Assembly (NCBI GenBank): GCA_017161075.1
Contig: CP046174.1
Location: forward strand, 186,001 to 250,000
Reading direction: 5' to 3'
Length of the DNA: 64,000 nucleotides
Origin: Erysipelotrichaceae bacterium 66202529
Lineage (GTDB): Bacteria > Bacillota_I > Bacilli_A > Erysipelotrichales > Erysipelotrichaceae
Shown: positions 53,671 to 62,566 of the stretch, piece by piece
Position numbering within the stretch: position 1 is the first letter of the stretch
Layout: each line of letters begins with the position of its first letter
Notes under the pieces: model-generated
The model's input: the letters and a program-made list of their open reading frames with translations, nothing else
Told to the model about the DNA's origin: nothing
Databases searched by the model: none
Made by a program: the position numbers and the translations under genes

Positions 53671-54759
53671 ATGTTTAAAAATTTAGGAAAAGATTTGGTT
53701 AAGGCGTTTAATACCGGTGTGTCTTATTTTCTTCCGGCAGTCGTTATTGGCGGTGTGTTCCTGGCATTTGCACTTGCAACCGGGGAAGCAGGCAGTGATG
53801 GCATGAAGGTCACCAATTCCTTCATGCAAAATATCAATACCATCGGTTCTGCCGGTATGGCGATGATGATTCCGATGCTGTCAGGCTACATTGCTTATTC
53901 ACTGGCAGGAAAGCCTGCCCTGGCACCCGGCATGATTGTAGGCTATATCGCCAACAACCCGGTCGGTGATAATAATGTTTCCACAGGCTTTCTGGGAGCT
54001 ATGATTATGGGGATTCTGGTAGGGTATGTATGCAAATGGATCAAAAGCTGGAAGGTCGGCCCAACGATTAAATCCATTATGCCGGTATTGATTATCCCTA
54101 TCGTATCAGCACTGATCTGCTGTCTGGCATATCTTTATATTCTGGTAGGCCCGCTGGGAGCACTAATGAAGGCATTGACCGGTATGCTGAGTGGTATGCA
54201 GGGAGGCAGTGCTATTCTTCTTGGTATCGTCATTGGACTCATGACAGCGTTTGATATGGGTGGCCCTGTGAATAAAACTGCTTCTGCATTTACCATGGCG
54301 CTTATGGCAGAGGGGCTGTATGGGCCAAACGGAGCATTCCGCGTTGCAGTTGCGATTCCACCTCTGGGACTGGCATTATCCACCTTTATATCCCGCAGAA
54401 AATATGATACTGCGGAAAAGCAGTTAGGTGTTACCAGTGCCTTTATGGGACTGATTGGTATCACAGAGGGAGCGATACCATTTGCTGTTAAGGATATCAA
54501 GCATGTGCTTCCTGCAATCATGGGGGGAAGTGCAGTCGGTGCGGGCTTGGCAATGATGCATGCGATTGAATGCTATGTGCCTCATGGCGGCATGATTGTA
54601 GTCGCCGCAACAAACAAGCCACTGCTGTATACACTGGATATGGCAATCGGTGTCATTGTGACGGCTTTGCTTTTGCTGGTACTGAAACCGAATATTGAGG
54701 ATAAGGATAAAAAAAAGACCCCGGTATCACCAGCAGATCATGAAACAGCTGTGAAGTAG
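53671..54759 (+). CDS. PTS fructose-family EIIC permease
   Basis: 362 residues, about nine membrane helices. Typical blocks: GVSYFLPAVVIGGVFLAFAL, the PGMIVGYIANNPVG region, GLMTAFDMGGPVNKTASAF, and GITEGAIPFAV. The last is the substrate-binding loop with the conserved Glu. It transports and phosphorylates the sugar with EIIB. Substrate is unknown; the GatZ/KbaZ-like gene downstream hints at a ketose whose phosphate is split by an aldolase. Confidence 0.93.
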   Translation: MFKNLGKDLVKAFNTGVSYFLPAVVIGGVFLAFALATGEAGSDGMKVTNSFMQNINTIGSAGMAMMIPMLSGYIAYSLAGKPALAPGMIVGYIANNPVGDNNVSTGFLGAMIMGILVGYVCKWIKSWKVGPTIKSIMPVLIIPIVSALICCLAYLYILVGPLGALMKALTGMLSGMQGGSAILLGIVIGLMTAFDMGGPVNKTASAFTMALMAEGLYGPNGAFRVAVAIPPLGLALSTFISRRKYDTAEKQLGVTSAFMGLIGITEGAIPFAVKDIKHVLPAIMGGSAVGAGLAMMHAIECYVPHGGMIVVAATNKPLLYTLDMAIGVIVTALLLLVLKPNIEDKDKKKTPVSPADHETAVK

Positions 54760-54764
54760 ACGAT

Positions 54765-55208
54765 ATGATTCACGTTGTTATATTGGGCAGTGATGATAAT
54801 AGGGCTGAATCGTATATAAACAACCATGCGGATACAAAGCGGAAGTTTATATGCATTGGGGATAAGAATGCAGATTATATAGTTAAAAGGGATATAAAAA
54901 TAAAGGAAGCGGTATGCAAATGTACACATCTGTTACCGCAGCTAAAGCCACAGGATTGCCATGCGCTTGTGAATGCGGATGAACTTGTGTTGTGTGAGCA
55001 TAAAAATCAGTTGAAGGTATATGCAGAGTATCTTACAGCCGTGTTCAGCATGCGAGCTAAAACAAATGCAGGGCAGCCCCTTGTAATCGTATATGTAAAG
55101 GAAATCACAGAAAATGTACAGGAGCTAATAACCATAGTGGGAAACAGTCTGCAGCCGGAGGCATACAACTGGTTTCAGAATATGGTCAGGTACAGGGAAT
55201 ATCAATAA
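54765..55208 (+). CDS. Hypothetical protein in the PTS operon (147 aa)
   Basis: Not recognised. It is a soluble alpha/beta protein with a Rossmann-like first strand (MIHVVILGSDD) and four Cys. The start lies 5 bp after the EIIC stop with only a weak ribosome-binding site, so translation may depend on coupling. Its place between EIIC and the GatZ-like gene suggests a role in the same sugar pathway, but I cannot say which. Confidence 0.6.
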   Translation: MIHVVILGSDDNRAESYINNHADTKRKFICIGDKNADYIVKRDIKIKEAVCKCTHLLPQLKPQDCHALVNADELVLCEHKNQLKVYAEYLTAVFSMRAKTNAGQPLVIVYVKEITENVQELITIVGNSLQPEAYNWFQNMVRYREYQ

Positions 55209-55258
55209 ATGAATCGTATAGAGCCAATATACATGAGAAAGGAAAAGGAGTTACGAAT

Positions 55259-56530
55259 ATGAATAAATTACCAATCAAAAAAGTAGTAGACGGATTATTG
55301 AAATTACAGGATACAGGAGAGAGCGCCACACTTCTCGGGATTGGCCCAATGTCATCGAATTTATTGCAGGCTAGCTTTGAGTTGGCAAGGGATTATGATT
55401 TCCCCTTGATGTTTATCGCAAGCAGAAATCAGGTTGATGCGGATGAGCTTGGAGGCGGCTATGTCAATGGCTGGGATCAGAAGCGGTTTCATGATGATAT
55501 CCGCAAAATTGCAAATCAGGTAAGCTTTGACGGTCTGTATTATTTATGCAGAGATCACGGAGGTCCATGGCAGCGTGATAATGAGCGTAATGCGCATCTG
55601 TGTGAGGAGGAGGCAATGAAGCTGGCGCGTCAATCCTACCTTGCGGATATTGAAAACGGTTTTGATCTGCTGATGATAGACCCGACGAAGGATCCATTTG
55701 AAATCGGAAAGGTAATCCCTCTCGATGTGGTTTTAAAAAGGACGGTAGATTTGATTGCTTATTGTGAAAAGGAACGCACTCGCCTTGGCTTGCCGGAAAT
55801 CGGTTATGAAGTTGGTACAGAGGAAACAAACGGAGGACTGACATCCACTGAAAAATATCATGAATTTATTGAAAAGCTGGAAAAAGAGCTACAGGCAAAG
55901 GGTCTGCCAATGCCAACCTTCATTGTTGGACAGACAGGAACACTGACAAGAAAAACGGAGCAGGTGGGAACCTATCATTTCCAGAATGCATATAATCTGG
56001 CTGCCATGGCTAAGAAATACGGTGTAGGGTTAAAGGAGCATAATGCGGATTATCTGGATGATGTAACACTTTTAGAGCACATACCGGCAAATGTGACCGC
56101 AAGCAATGTTGCGCCGCAGTATGGTACAGAGGAAACAAGAGCCTATCTGAAGCTGTGTGATGTAGAGGATATTTTGAAAAAGGAAGGGTTGATTGAGAAT
56201 GCCTCAGATGTGAGAAACACCCTGCTGGTAAAGGCAATCAAAACAGAGCGCTGGAGAAAATGGATGATTGGAGAGCAGCGCAATCTACAGGTGGATGAAA
56301 TATTGAAGGATAAGGAGTTATCTCTGGATATTCTGGACATTGCGGGTCATTATGCATTCAATGACGCGGATGTAAAACGGGAGCTTGATATCCTGTATGA
56401 AAATCTGGCAAAGCATCATATTGACGGACAGCGGTTTGTGATCGATCACATTAAGCGTCCTTTGCAGCAGTATGTGGAATGCTATAACCTGAAGGGGGTT
56501 ACCAGCAGAATCTGCAAGGTGATCAACTAA
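55259..56530 (+). CDS. GatZ/KbaZ-like tagatose-bisphosphate aldolase family protein
   Basis: 423 residues, a TIM-barrel of the GatZ/KbaZ family. Conserved regions include LLGIGPMSSNLLQASFELA, ADELGGGYVNGWD, LYYLCRDHGGPWQRD, GFDLLMIDPTKDP, GYEVGTEETNGG, FIVGQTGTLT and VGLKEHNADYLDD. In E. coli GatZ and KbaZ are the non-catalytic partners that stabilise the class II aldolases GatY and KbaY. No GatY/KbaY-like gene follows here, and this protein keeps many acidic and His residues, so it may be catalytic by itself or may partner an enzyme encoded elsewhere. AAGGAG precedes the ATG. Confidence 0.83.
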   Translation: MNKLPIKKVVDGLLKLQDTGESATLLGIGPMSSNLLQASFELARDYDFPLMFIASRNQVDADELGGGYVNGWDQKRFHDDIRKIANQVSFDGLYYLCRDHGGPWQRDNERNAHLCEEEAMKLARQSYLADIENGFDLLMIDPTKDPFEIGKVIPLDVVLKRTVDLIAYCEKERTRLGLPEIGYEVGTEETNGGLTSTEKYHEFIEKLEKELQAKGLPMPTFIVGQTGTLTRKTEQVGTYHFQNAYNLAAMAKKYGVGLKEHNADYLDDVTLLEHIPANVTASNVAPQYGTEETRAYLKLCDVEDILKKEGLIENASDVRNTLLVKAIKTERWRKWMIGEQRNLQVDEILKDKELSLDILDIAGHYAFNDADVKRELDILYENLAKHHIDGQRFVIDHIKRPLQQYVECYNLKGVTSRICKVIN

Positions 56531-56541
56531 TATGTGAACTG

Positions 56542-56567
56542 GAGTCGAATGGAAATTCGGCTCTTTG
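56542..56567 (+). terminator. Terminator of the PTS operon
   Basis: GAGTCGAA (56542-56549) pairs with TTCGGCTC (56556-56563), one G-T wobble, followed by a short TTT. Confidence 0.6.
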
Positions 56568-56705
56568 CCGTATACTTATGGAACGGTGTGAGGGAGAATG
56601 ACTGATTATACAGTATGAGACTAGCAGAAATTAAACCTTGACGGAAATGTGTTATCTGATACAATCACCATGTAGGTACGTTAACAGTAATCGGGAGGAT
56701 AGAGA

Positions 56706-57389
56706 ATGAAAGAAATACTAACCCATATATGCTTTGATCTGGATGATACCCTGTATGAACAGCTTGCGCCTTTTCAACACGCACTAAATCAGCTTCACCC
56801 AGTGGCACAGGAGAAGCTGCGGGATATTTATAAGAGCTTTCGCAGCCGTAGTAATGAAATGTTTTTCCTGCATCAGAACAAGGAGATTTCATTTGAATGC
56901 ATGCATATTAAACGCATCCAGCTAGCATTAAAGGACCATGGTATTTTAATAAATGACAAGGAAGCCATGGATTTTCAGACGGCCTATCAAAAGGGTCAGT
57001 ATGAGATTGCATTAAGCAGCACTATTATAGAGCTACTGGATTATTTGAAAAGCAGAGCTGTGAGAATCAGTGTGATCACAAACGGGCCAAAGGAACATCA
57101 GCTGAGAAAAATAAAAAGTCTAGGGTTAAAGAGGTGGGTTGATGAAAAGGATATCATTATTTCATCAGCAGTAGGCTGTTCCAAACCGGACAAACGAATT
57201 TTTCATATGGTAAGTGATCATGGTCTGTACGTCGGGGATTCCTATGAAAATGACGTTGTTGGTGGTGTTAATGCAGGCTGGGATGTAATTTGGTTAAATA
57301 AATATGGCGGCAGAGATCAACAGCATATAGCCGCTTATATTGTGAAGAATGAGAACGAATTACTGGATAGAATACAATGCTTATATTGA
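56706..57389 (+). CDS. HAD-superfamily phosphatase
   Basis: 227 residues. HAD motif I is CFDLDDTLYEQ (nucleophile Asp11 and Asp13), motif II is SVITNGPKEHQ, motif III is the Lys in GCSKPDKRIF, and motif IV is VGDSYENDVVG. A helical cap lies at about 20-90 (C1 type), as in YjjG/5'-nucleotidase-like and phosphoglycolate-type HADs. Substrate is unknown. GGGAGGA lies 7 bases before the ATG. It is monocistronic. Confidence 0.9.
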   Translation: MKEILTHICFDLDDTLYEQLAPFQHALNQLHPVAQEKLRDIYKSFRSRSNEMFFLHQNKEISFECMHIKRIQLALKDHGILINDKEAMDFQTAYQKGQYEIALSSTIIELLDYLKSRAVRISVITNGPKEHQLRKIKSLGLKRWVDEKDIIISSAVGCSKPDKRIFHMVSDHGLYVGDSYENDVVGGVNAGWDVIWLNKYGGRDQQHIAAYIVKNENELLDRIQCLY

Positions 57390-57415
57390 CTGAATTTATA
57401 GATTCGGTCTTTTTT
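57388..57415 (+). terminator. Terminator of the HAD gene
   Basis: GACTGAAT (57388-57395, overlapping the stop codon) pairs with ATTCGGTC (57402-57409), then six T. Confidence 0.85.
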
Positions 57416-57481
57416 GTAATTGTTATTAACAGCTAGTAAGGGATTGAATTATATTGTATGCACAGATAAAATTATAACCAG

Positions 57482-57510
57482 TTGTAAACCTTTTATTTAC
57501 GGGATATAAT
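57482..57510 (+). promoter_or_regulatory. Promoter of the DUF1703 ATPase gene
   Basis: -35 TTGTAA (57482-57487), 17-bp spacer, perfect -10 TATAAT (57505-57510). Confidence 0.75.
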
Positions 57511-57537
57511 AGGCATATAGGAACAGGAGCTGATAGC

Positions 57538-59211
57538 GTGAGGAATCTGCCAATTGGAATAGAAGATTTTAAAGAGTTGATAGATAAAGATTATTATTAT
57601 GTGGATAAATCTTTATTTATAGAAGATGTGTTAAAAGAAAAAGTGGCGCTGTATGCACGGCCGCGACGTTTTGGAAAAACCTTAAATATGAGCATGCTCT
57701 ATTACTTCTTTTCTATCAGACAAACGGAGAATGCTTATCTGTTTAACGAATTGAAAATTTCAAAACATGAGGAAGCAGTACCATATCAGAACCGATATCC
57801 AGTAATCTTTTTGTCATTAAAGGATATGAAGGATATATCCTTTCAGGATCAGCTCAATAATTTTCAAATTATTTTAGGTGAGATTATAAGTAAGAATAAG
57901 GAACTATTAACCAGTGAATACTTGGATGAAATAGATAGAAATTTATTAAAGCAGTATAAAGCAGGAACAGTAAACAAGGCACAGCTACAGAATGGTTTAA
58001 GGTTTTTGAGCATTTGCTTGGAAAAACACTGGCGAAGAAAGGTTATCCTTTTGATAGATGAATACGATGTACCGTTACAGAGTGCTTATCTAAACGGCTA
58101 TTATGAAGATATGGTGAATTTTATTAGAAATGTATTCAGCACGGCTTTAAAAACAAATGATGCGTTGGAAAAAGGGGTGTTAACTGGCTGTCTGAGAATA
58201 GCGAAGGAGTCAACACCGCAGGCGGGCTTTAGCCTTTTCACAGGTCTCAATAATTTCAAAGTGAATTCCATTTTTGATGAAGTGTCCAGACAGAGATTTG
58301 GTTTTACGAAAGGTGAAATAGATACGTTGCTTCAGACGTATAATGCTGGGGAATACAAGACTGTGATAAAAGAATGGTACGATGGCTATCAGTTTGGCGG
58401 CTGTGATGTGTATAATCCCTGGAGTGTCCTGATGTATATGGATCGTTTACTCAATTCAAGTAGAAAAGAGCCGGAATCTTTCTGGGCGAATACAAGTGGC
58501 AATGATATCATTTACCGTTATGTAAAAGGAGCCAATCCAAACATGCGGAATGAATTTGATATTCTGGCATCCGGAGGAACAATTGAAAAGACAATAAAGG
58601 ATGATATAACCTACAGGGAAATGGATCAAATCAACAATGTATACAGCTTTCTGTTATACACAGGCTATTTAAAGGCTGCACGCTGTATGGATAAAGATAA
58701 GCGTATATTTCAGTTGATGATACCAAACAAGGAAATAAAGCGGGTTTATGTATCTATATTTCATGAATGGTTTGAAGAACAGGTAGAGCATAGCGGTGCT
58801 TCCTTTATGGAGGCTTTAATGAACGAAGATATAAGACAGGCAAATGATATAGTAAACAATGTCCTGTTCAAATCTATCAGCTATTTTGATTATGATGAAA
58901 ATTTCTATCACGGTGTTATGGTTGGTATGTTGAGTGACTATCAAACATTATCCAATCAGGAATCAGGCTTAGGGAGGTACGATATTGCTGTGCTTCCGTT
59001 ATATAACAAAGAAAGAGGATTCGTCTTTGAGCTAAAGATAGCAAAGTGTATGGAAGAACTGGACGATACCGCTAATAAGGCCTGTGAACAGATCAAAGCT
59101 ATGAAATATATAGAGGGCTTGAATAAAAAAGGATATACAGATATCGTCGGGTATGGAATTGCCTTTTATAAAAAATCCTGTGTGATTGTCAAAGCAGATT
59201 CATCGATTTGA
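57538..59211 (+). CDS. AAA-ATPase-like/PD-(D/E)XK nuclease protein (DUF1703 family)
   Basis: 557 residues. An N-terminal NTPase (about 1-250) has GIEDFKELI, YYVDKSLFI, the Walker A-like ARPRRFGKTLNMS and Walker B VILLIDEYDVP. The middle region includes EWYDGYQFGGCDVYNPWSVL and FWANTSGNDII. The C-terminal DUF1703 domain is a PD-(D/E)XK nuclease with FELKIAK. The family is often present in many copies per genome and is thought to be mobile or defence-like, but its function is not proven. The GTG start has AGGAG 8 bases upstream. A decayed relative lies at 62567-62690. Confidence 0.9.
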   Translation: MRNLPIGIEDFKELIDKDYYYVDKSLFIEDVLKEKVALYARPRRFGKTLNMSMLYYFFSIRQTENAYLFNELKISKHEEAVPYQNRYPVIFLSLKDMKDISFQDQLNNFQIILGEIISKNKELLTSEYLDEIDRNLLKQYKAGTVNKAQLQNGLRFLSICLEKHWRRKVILLIDEYDVPLQSAYLNGYYEDMVNFIRNVFSTALKTNDALEKGVLTGCLRIAKESTPQAGFSLFTGLNNFKVNSIFDEVSRQRFGFTKGEIDTLLQTYNAGEYKTVIKEWYDGYQFGGCDVYNPWSVLMYMDRLLNSSRKEPESFWANTSGNDIIYRYVKGANPNMRNEFDILASGGTIEKTIKDDITYREMDQINNVYSFLLYTGYLKAARCMDKDKRIFQLMIPNKEIKRVYVSIFHEWFEEQVEHSGASFMEALMNEDIRQANDIVNNVLFKSISYFDYDENFYHGVMVGMLSDYQTLSNQESGLGRYDIAVLPLYNKERGFVFELKIAKCMEELDDTANKACEQIKAMKYIEGLNKKGYTDIVGYGIAFYKKSCVIVKADSSI

Positions 59212-59308
59212 TTGATGCAGAAAGAAGTCTTATGTTGAGAATGGCGATTAGATAGATGTCGTAATCATTCTCCTTTCATGACCTTTTATAGAACACAAAT
59301 GTAGTAAT

Positions 59309-59346
59309 AAAAGGCAGGTGTTGAAATTTCCTACACTTGCCTTTTT
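59309..59346. terminator. Bidirectional terminator between convergent genes
   Basis: A 12-bp stem, AAAGGCAGGTGT with ACACTTGCCTTT (one G-T), flanked by A and T runs. Confidence 0.85.
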
Positions 59347-59384
59347 ATCCTATGCCTATGTGAAATCTATCTGCTTTGTATCAG

Positions 59385-60080
59385 CTATTTGATTTTGTTA
59401 CATACATCTACTAAAGATTCCATTTCCTCTGTTCTATTATTACGCACCTTGAGATTGTCTAAACGATAGGCTTCATATTTAACAGTATCCTGAGCAGGTA
59501 AATTGATTTCCCTTAATCCCTCTCCCCTGTCAAGAAATGCATACAGGTTTTTGCTTTTGTGGTATTTCATAAAAGCAAGGTAGGTTTTTCCAGTCTTTAG
59601 CTCCATAGCGGGTTCAAAGGTTGCATAATAATAGCGGTTTTTTCTTTTCTCACGGAACTCCTTAGTTGTTTTCTTATAAAAATCAGGATTTCTAATTTGC
59701 TCATATTCATTTATAGGGATAAATCCACCTTCATTTGCGTAAGTATAAACGCTGTTTTCTTCTATGGTGCCATATATTGTTTTATCAACAAGGAATCTTC
59801 CATATGTAGTTGGCACTGCTTTGAAAAGTTTCATATCTGCGGAATCTATGCTAATGACTTTTATGATAGCAATATCTGTAGCCGCATCTTTCAATTCCTT
59901 TTCATTGCGCGATAAAGTACAGCGCATCAATACATTTATCTCACTATTCTTCCGTATTTCGTCTGAGATATAGGTGTGTGTAGGATATTCAGCTTCCATA
60001 GGCTTTACAGATGCTTTATTATCTTTCCATGAGCATCCACTTACTAGCATAAGGAATACAGAAATAAGTATTTTCTTCAC
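59385..60080 (-). CDS. Lipoprotein A of a tandem paralogous pair (231 aa)
   Basis: A signal peptide ends in the lipobox LVSGC, so the mature protein is anchored on the outer face of the membrane. No known family. It shares with the next gene the blocks ATDIAIIKVISIDSADM, PTTYGRFLVDKTIYGTIEENS, a GG-x3-EYE segment, TGKTYLAFMKYH and GLREINLP, which show gene duplication. The pattern (ligand-like beta barrel, stretches of aromatic residues) resembles other exported proteins of unknown function. It is the last of three minus-strand genes in an AT-rich island. Confidence 0.8.
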   Translation of the reverse strand: MKKILISVFLMLVSGCSWKDNKASVKPMEAEYPTHTYISDEIRKNSEINVLMRCTLSRNEKELKDAATDIAIIKVISIDSADMKLFKAVPTTYGRFLVDKTIYGTIEENSVYTYANEGGFIPINEYEQIRNPDFYKKTTKEFREKRKNRYYYATFEPAMELKTGKTYLAFMKYHKSKNLYAFLDRGEGLREINLPAQDTVKYEAYRLDNLKVRNNRTEEMESLVDVCNKIK

Positions 60081-60145
60081 GCTGACCTCCTTTTATAGGG
60101 TTATCTATTATTTGCTGTACATAAATCTAGAGGTTATTCTTAACG

Positions 60146-60886
60146 TTAATTTACAAGAATGTATTTATTTATATATTCAGATAAAGATTCATATGCATTT
60201 GTATGATTGTTTTTAAGTTTTAAATCATCTAGTAGTAGGGTCTCCTTTTTTACTGATCTTGATTGTATAGGTAAATTGATTTCTCTTAAACCGTTTTCAA
60301 AGCCAAGGATTTCATAAGAATTTAAATCATCATGGTACCTCATATAGGCAAGATATGTTTTACCAATTTCCAATTCTATATCATTATTTAGGTAAATCTC
60401 ATAATATGTATTATTTTTGTCTATGGTAATTCCTGCTTTTTTTCTTAAATATTCTCTTTTAATTATAGCAGTTTCTTCATCATATTTCTCGTATTCAGCA
60501 ACGGAAACTACACCTCCTGGTCTAGCATAATTTATTGTACTATTTTCTTTTAAATGACCTGATAAAGTTGTATTAATCAGCATTGTGCCATAAGTTGTAG
60601 GTATCAAATTTGTGAAATTCATATCTGCAGATGCGATACTTATCACTTTTACAATTGCTATATCCGTTGCCTTTGCATATAATAATTCCGGCGTATATTC
60701 ATAAAGCATAGAGGCTTCGAAATTTCCTTTTTCTGTATTGCTTTTTATTTTATCTGTAATATAGCTACTTATTTTATGTGATACTATTGACTCTACAGTC
60801 TCTTTATTATTAACATTAGATTTATTACTACAACCAGCTATACCAATTAGAGAAAAAAGCATAAAAAGTTTTAAAATTTTTTTCAT
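60146..60886 (-). CDS. Lipoprotein B of a tandem paralogous pair (246 aa)
   Basis: Lipobox IAGC after a short signal peptide. It is homologous over its whole length to the neighbouring lipoprotein: ATDIAIVKVISIASADM, PTTYGTMLINTTLSGHLKENS, GGVVSVAEYE, EIGKTYLAYMRYH and GLREINLP. The two have diverged strongly outside these blocks. Base composition is more AT-rich than the surrounding genome. It is 22 bp downstream of the matrixin-type protease gene, so probably co-transcribed. Confidence 0.8.
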   Translation of the reverse strand: MKKILKLFMLFSLIGIAGCSNKSNVNNKETVESIVSHKISSYITDKIKSNTEKGNFEASMLYEYTPELLYAKATDIAIVKVISIASADMNFTNLIPTTYGTMLINTTLSGHLKENSTINYARPGGVVSVAEYEKYDEETAIIKREYLRKKAGITIDKNNTYYEIYLNNDIELEIGKTYLAYMRYHDDLNSYEILGFENGLREINLPIQSRSVKKETLLLDDLKLKNNHTNAYESLSEYINKYILVN

Positions 60887-60907
60887 AATAGTCTCCTCAT
60901 ATTATAT

Positions 60908-61498
60908 TTAATACAAATAATTTATTGTATCATTATCAACTTTTTGAACAGTATTAACTGTGGATACATCAATTTGTGGATACATAATACTAGATTTATT
61001 AGATGAATGACTTAATCCAAAAGCATGTCCTTGTTCATGTATCATCACTTTTTTTCTCCATTTTGTAGGAAAATTATTTTTATTAATTCTTATTTCAGTA
61101 TAAAAATAATTATATGTTGGTCCTTTGTCTTTTTTATTGACTCTCTTTCCATTACCATCCCAAAAAGAGGTATAGGCCAATATATTATTATACATTTCAG
61201 CATCTTGAGTTGGTGTTTTGACATAAAAGTCCATATGTGTTGCATAATTTGACGTTACTTTTGTCATATATATTGGATTATCCCAACCAGTATACATCCA
61301 TTTATTTGCACCATAGTCTATATCTCCAGTATATGCTGATGCAGATGAGTGAATCCAATAACAGGTATTTCCAACACCTCTCGAAAATTTAGCATTGTTT
61401 GTCCAATTTGGTGTTCTTGCCATAATAGGACTTCCAGTAATAGCAATTGAGATTAAAGTTAATGAAAATATTGTTGTATAAATTAGTGCTTTTTTCAT
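60908..61498 (-). CDS. Secreted matrixin-like zinc metalloprotease
   Basis: 196 residues. Signal peptide about 1-28 (ending in IMA-RT). The zinc-binding motif HEQGHAFGLSH (HExxHxxGxxH) sits near 153 and is followed by a Met-turn SIMYP, which places it in the metzincin clan, near M10/M57. There is no long propeptide and no cysteine-switch motif. Secretion without an anchor is expected. AGGAGG precedes ATG 61498; an upstream in-frame start at 61516 is unlikely. First of three minus-strand genes, divergent from a LytTR regulator. Confidence 0.86.
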   Translation of the reverse strand: MKKALIYTTIFSLTLISIAITGSPIMARTPNWTNNAKFSRGVGNTCYWIHSSASAYTGDIDYGANKWMYTGWDNPIYMTKVTSNYATHMDFYVKTPTQDAEMYNNILAYTSFWDGNGKRVNKKDKGPTYNYFYTEIRINKNNFPTKWRKKVMIHEQGHAFGLSHSSNKSSIMYPQIDVSTVNTVQKVDNDTINYLY

Positions 61499-61601
61499 AT
61501 TTCCTCCTTTACTCACTAAAAGTGATAGTTTGATTGAATATGCGCCTATTCATTCAAATCATATATTCAATAATCCTGTTTGTAAATAGAAACTGTCCTT
61601 C

Positions 61602-61631
61602 AAATGAATTTAATGTCATTTAAATTCATTT
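61602..61631. repeat. Inverted repeat upstream of the metalloprotease gene
   Basis: AAATGAATTTAATG (61602-61615) is mirrored by CATTTAAATTCATTT (61617-61631) with one extra T, about 105 bp before the metalloprotease start. Candidate operator. Confidence 0.6.
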
Positions 61632-61786
61632 TATTATATGAATCGTAGGATGGTTACATAGAATGCTATTTAATTTTATTTTTAGAATATAAGTTTTTAA
61701 ATTATATGAAAAAAAAACATATTTCTATTAAACTTAGGTTTATTAGTAGTCTTTAGAAAGTTTTATTTTTTTAATGATATATTTCA

Positions 61787-61814
61787 TTGACAAATAAACT
61801 TATATTGTTATATT
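61787..61814 (+). promoter_or_regulatory. Promoter of the LytTR regulator gene
   Basis: Perfect -35 TTGACA (61787-61792), 16-bp spacer and -10 TATATT (61809-61814, 5/6). Confidence 0.7.
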
Positions 61815-61845
61815 TACAATAATAGAAATACTATGGGAGGGGCGT

Positions 61846-62565
61846 ATGAAATCAATTAAGATTTTATTTTGTTGTAGTTTAGACAATAAATCCATATTAA
61901 AAAAGAAAATTGAATCGTGTTACGAATGCTGTGATATCAAGGTGATAAAAAAGGAAGAATTTGATTTAAATGTAAAGTATGAAGCATATTTTTTTGAAGT
62001 TGATTCACATGATACATCAGGTTTTGAGAAAGCAAAATATATCAGAAAAAAATATAATAATCCTCTTATTATTTTCATATCATCAAGTATAGAATTAGCT
62101 TTAACTGGTTATAAATATAACGCATTTCGTTTTTTAATGATTGAAAAACTCAAAGAAGATCTACCTTTAATATTAAATGATATAAAAAAATTCTATGAAT
62201 TTTCAAATCGCTTCATTGGTGTTAAGGATAAGAAAAATCAAGTTATTCCCCTATACTTTAAGGATATAGTATTTTTAATATCCGAGGGAAACTATATTGA
62301 TATACATACAGAAGATAATATTTTTCGAAAGCGATGCAATGTGAAATACTTTCTAGGTATTTGTGGCAATGAGATATTTATATATATAGAAAAAGGTATT
62401 CTTATCAATATGAGATATGTGAGAGATTTTAACAGGTTGACGGGAGAGTTAACAATTAAAAGTGGTATGCATATGAGCGTAAGAAAAAAATTTAAAGAGA
62501 ATTTTATTAGAGAGTGGAACAGATTAAAAAGTGGGCGTAACATATTTAAAGTTTTGCCTGAATAG
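61846..62565 (+). CDS. LytTR-family response-regulator-like protein with degenerate receiver
   Basis: 239 residues. The receiver-like domain (about 1-125) keeps the SG turn after the phosphorylation strand, but the acceptor position reads Glu51 (FFEVD in place of LDID). The N-terminal acidic pair is also missing (FCCSLD). A C-terminal LytTR DNA-binding domain (about 130-235; IVFLISEGNYIDIHT, FIYIEKGILINMRYVRDF) is typical of AgrA/ComE-type regulators. No histidine kinase gene is nearby. GGGAGGGG precedes the ATG. It is divergent from the metalloprotease-lipoprotein operon and is the likely regulator of it. Confidence 0.85.
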   Translation: MKSIKILFCCSLDNKSILKKKIESCYECCDIKVIKKEEFDLNVKYEAYFFEVDSHDTSGFEKAKYIRKKYNNPLIIFISSSIELALTGYKYNAFRFLMIEKLKEDLPLILNDIKKFYEFSNRFIGVKDKKNQVIPLYFKDIVFLISEGNYIDIHTEDNIFRKRCNVKYFLGICGNEIFIYIEKGILINMRYVRDFNRLTGELTIKSGMHMSVRKKFKENFIREWNRLKSGRNIFKVLPE

Positions 62566-62566
62566 T

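Larger units (their letters stand above)
61499..61845. other. AT-rich divergent control region
   Basis: Between the metalloprotease and LytTR genes. It holds an inverted repeat at 61602-61631 and the LytTR promoter at 61787-61814. I see no coding frame. Confidence 0.6.
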
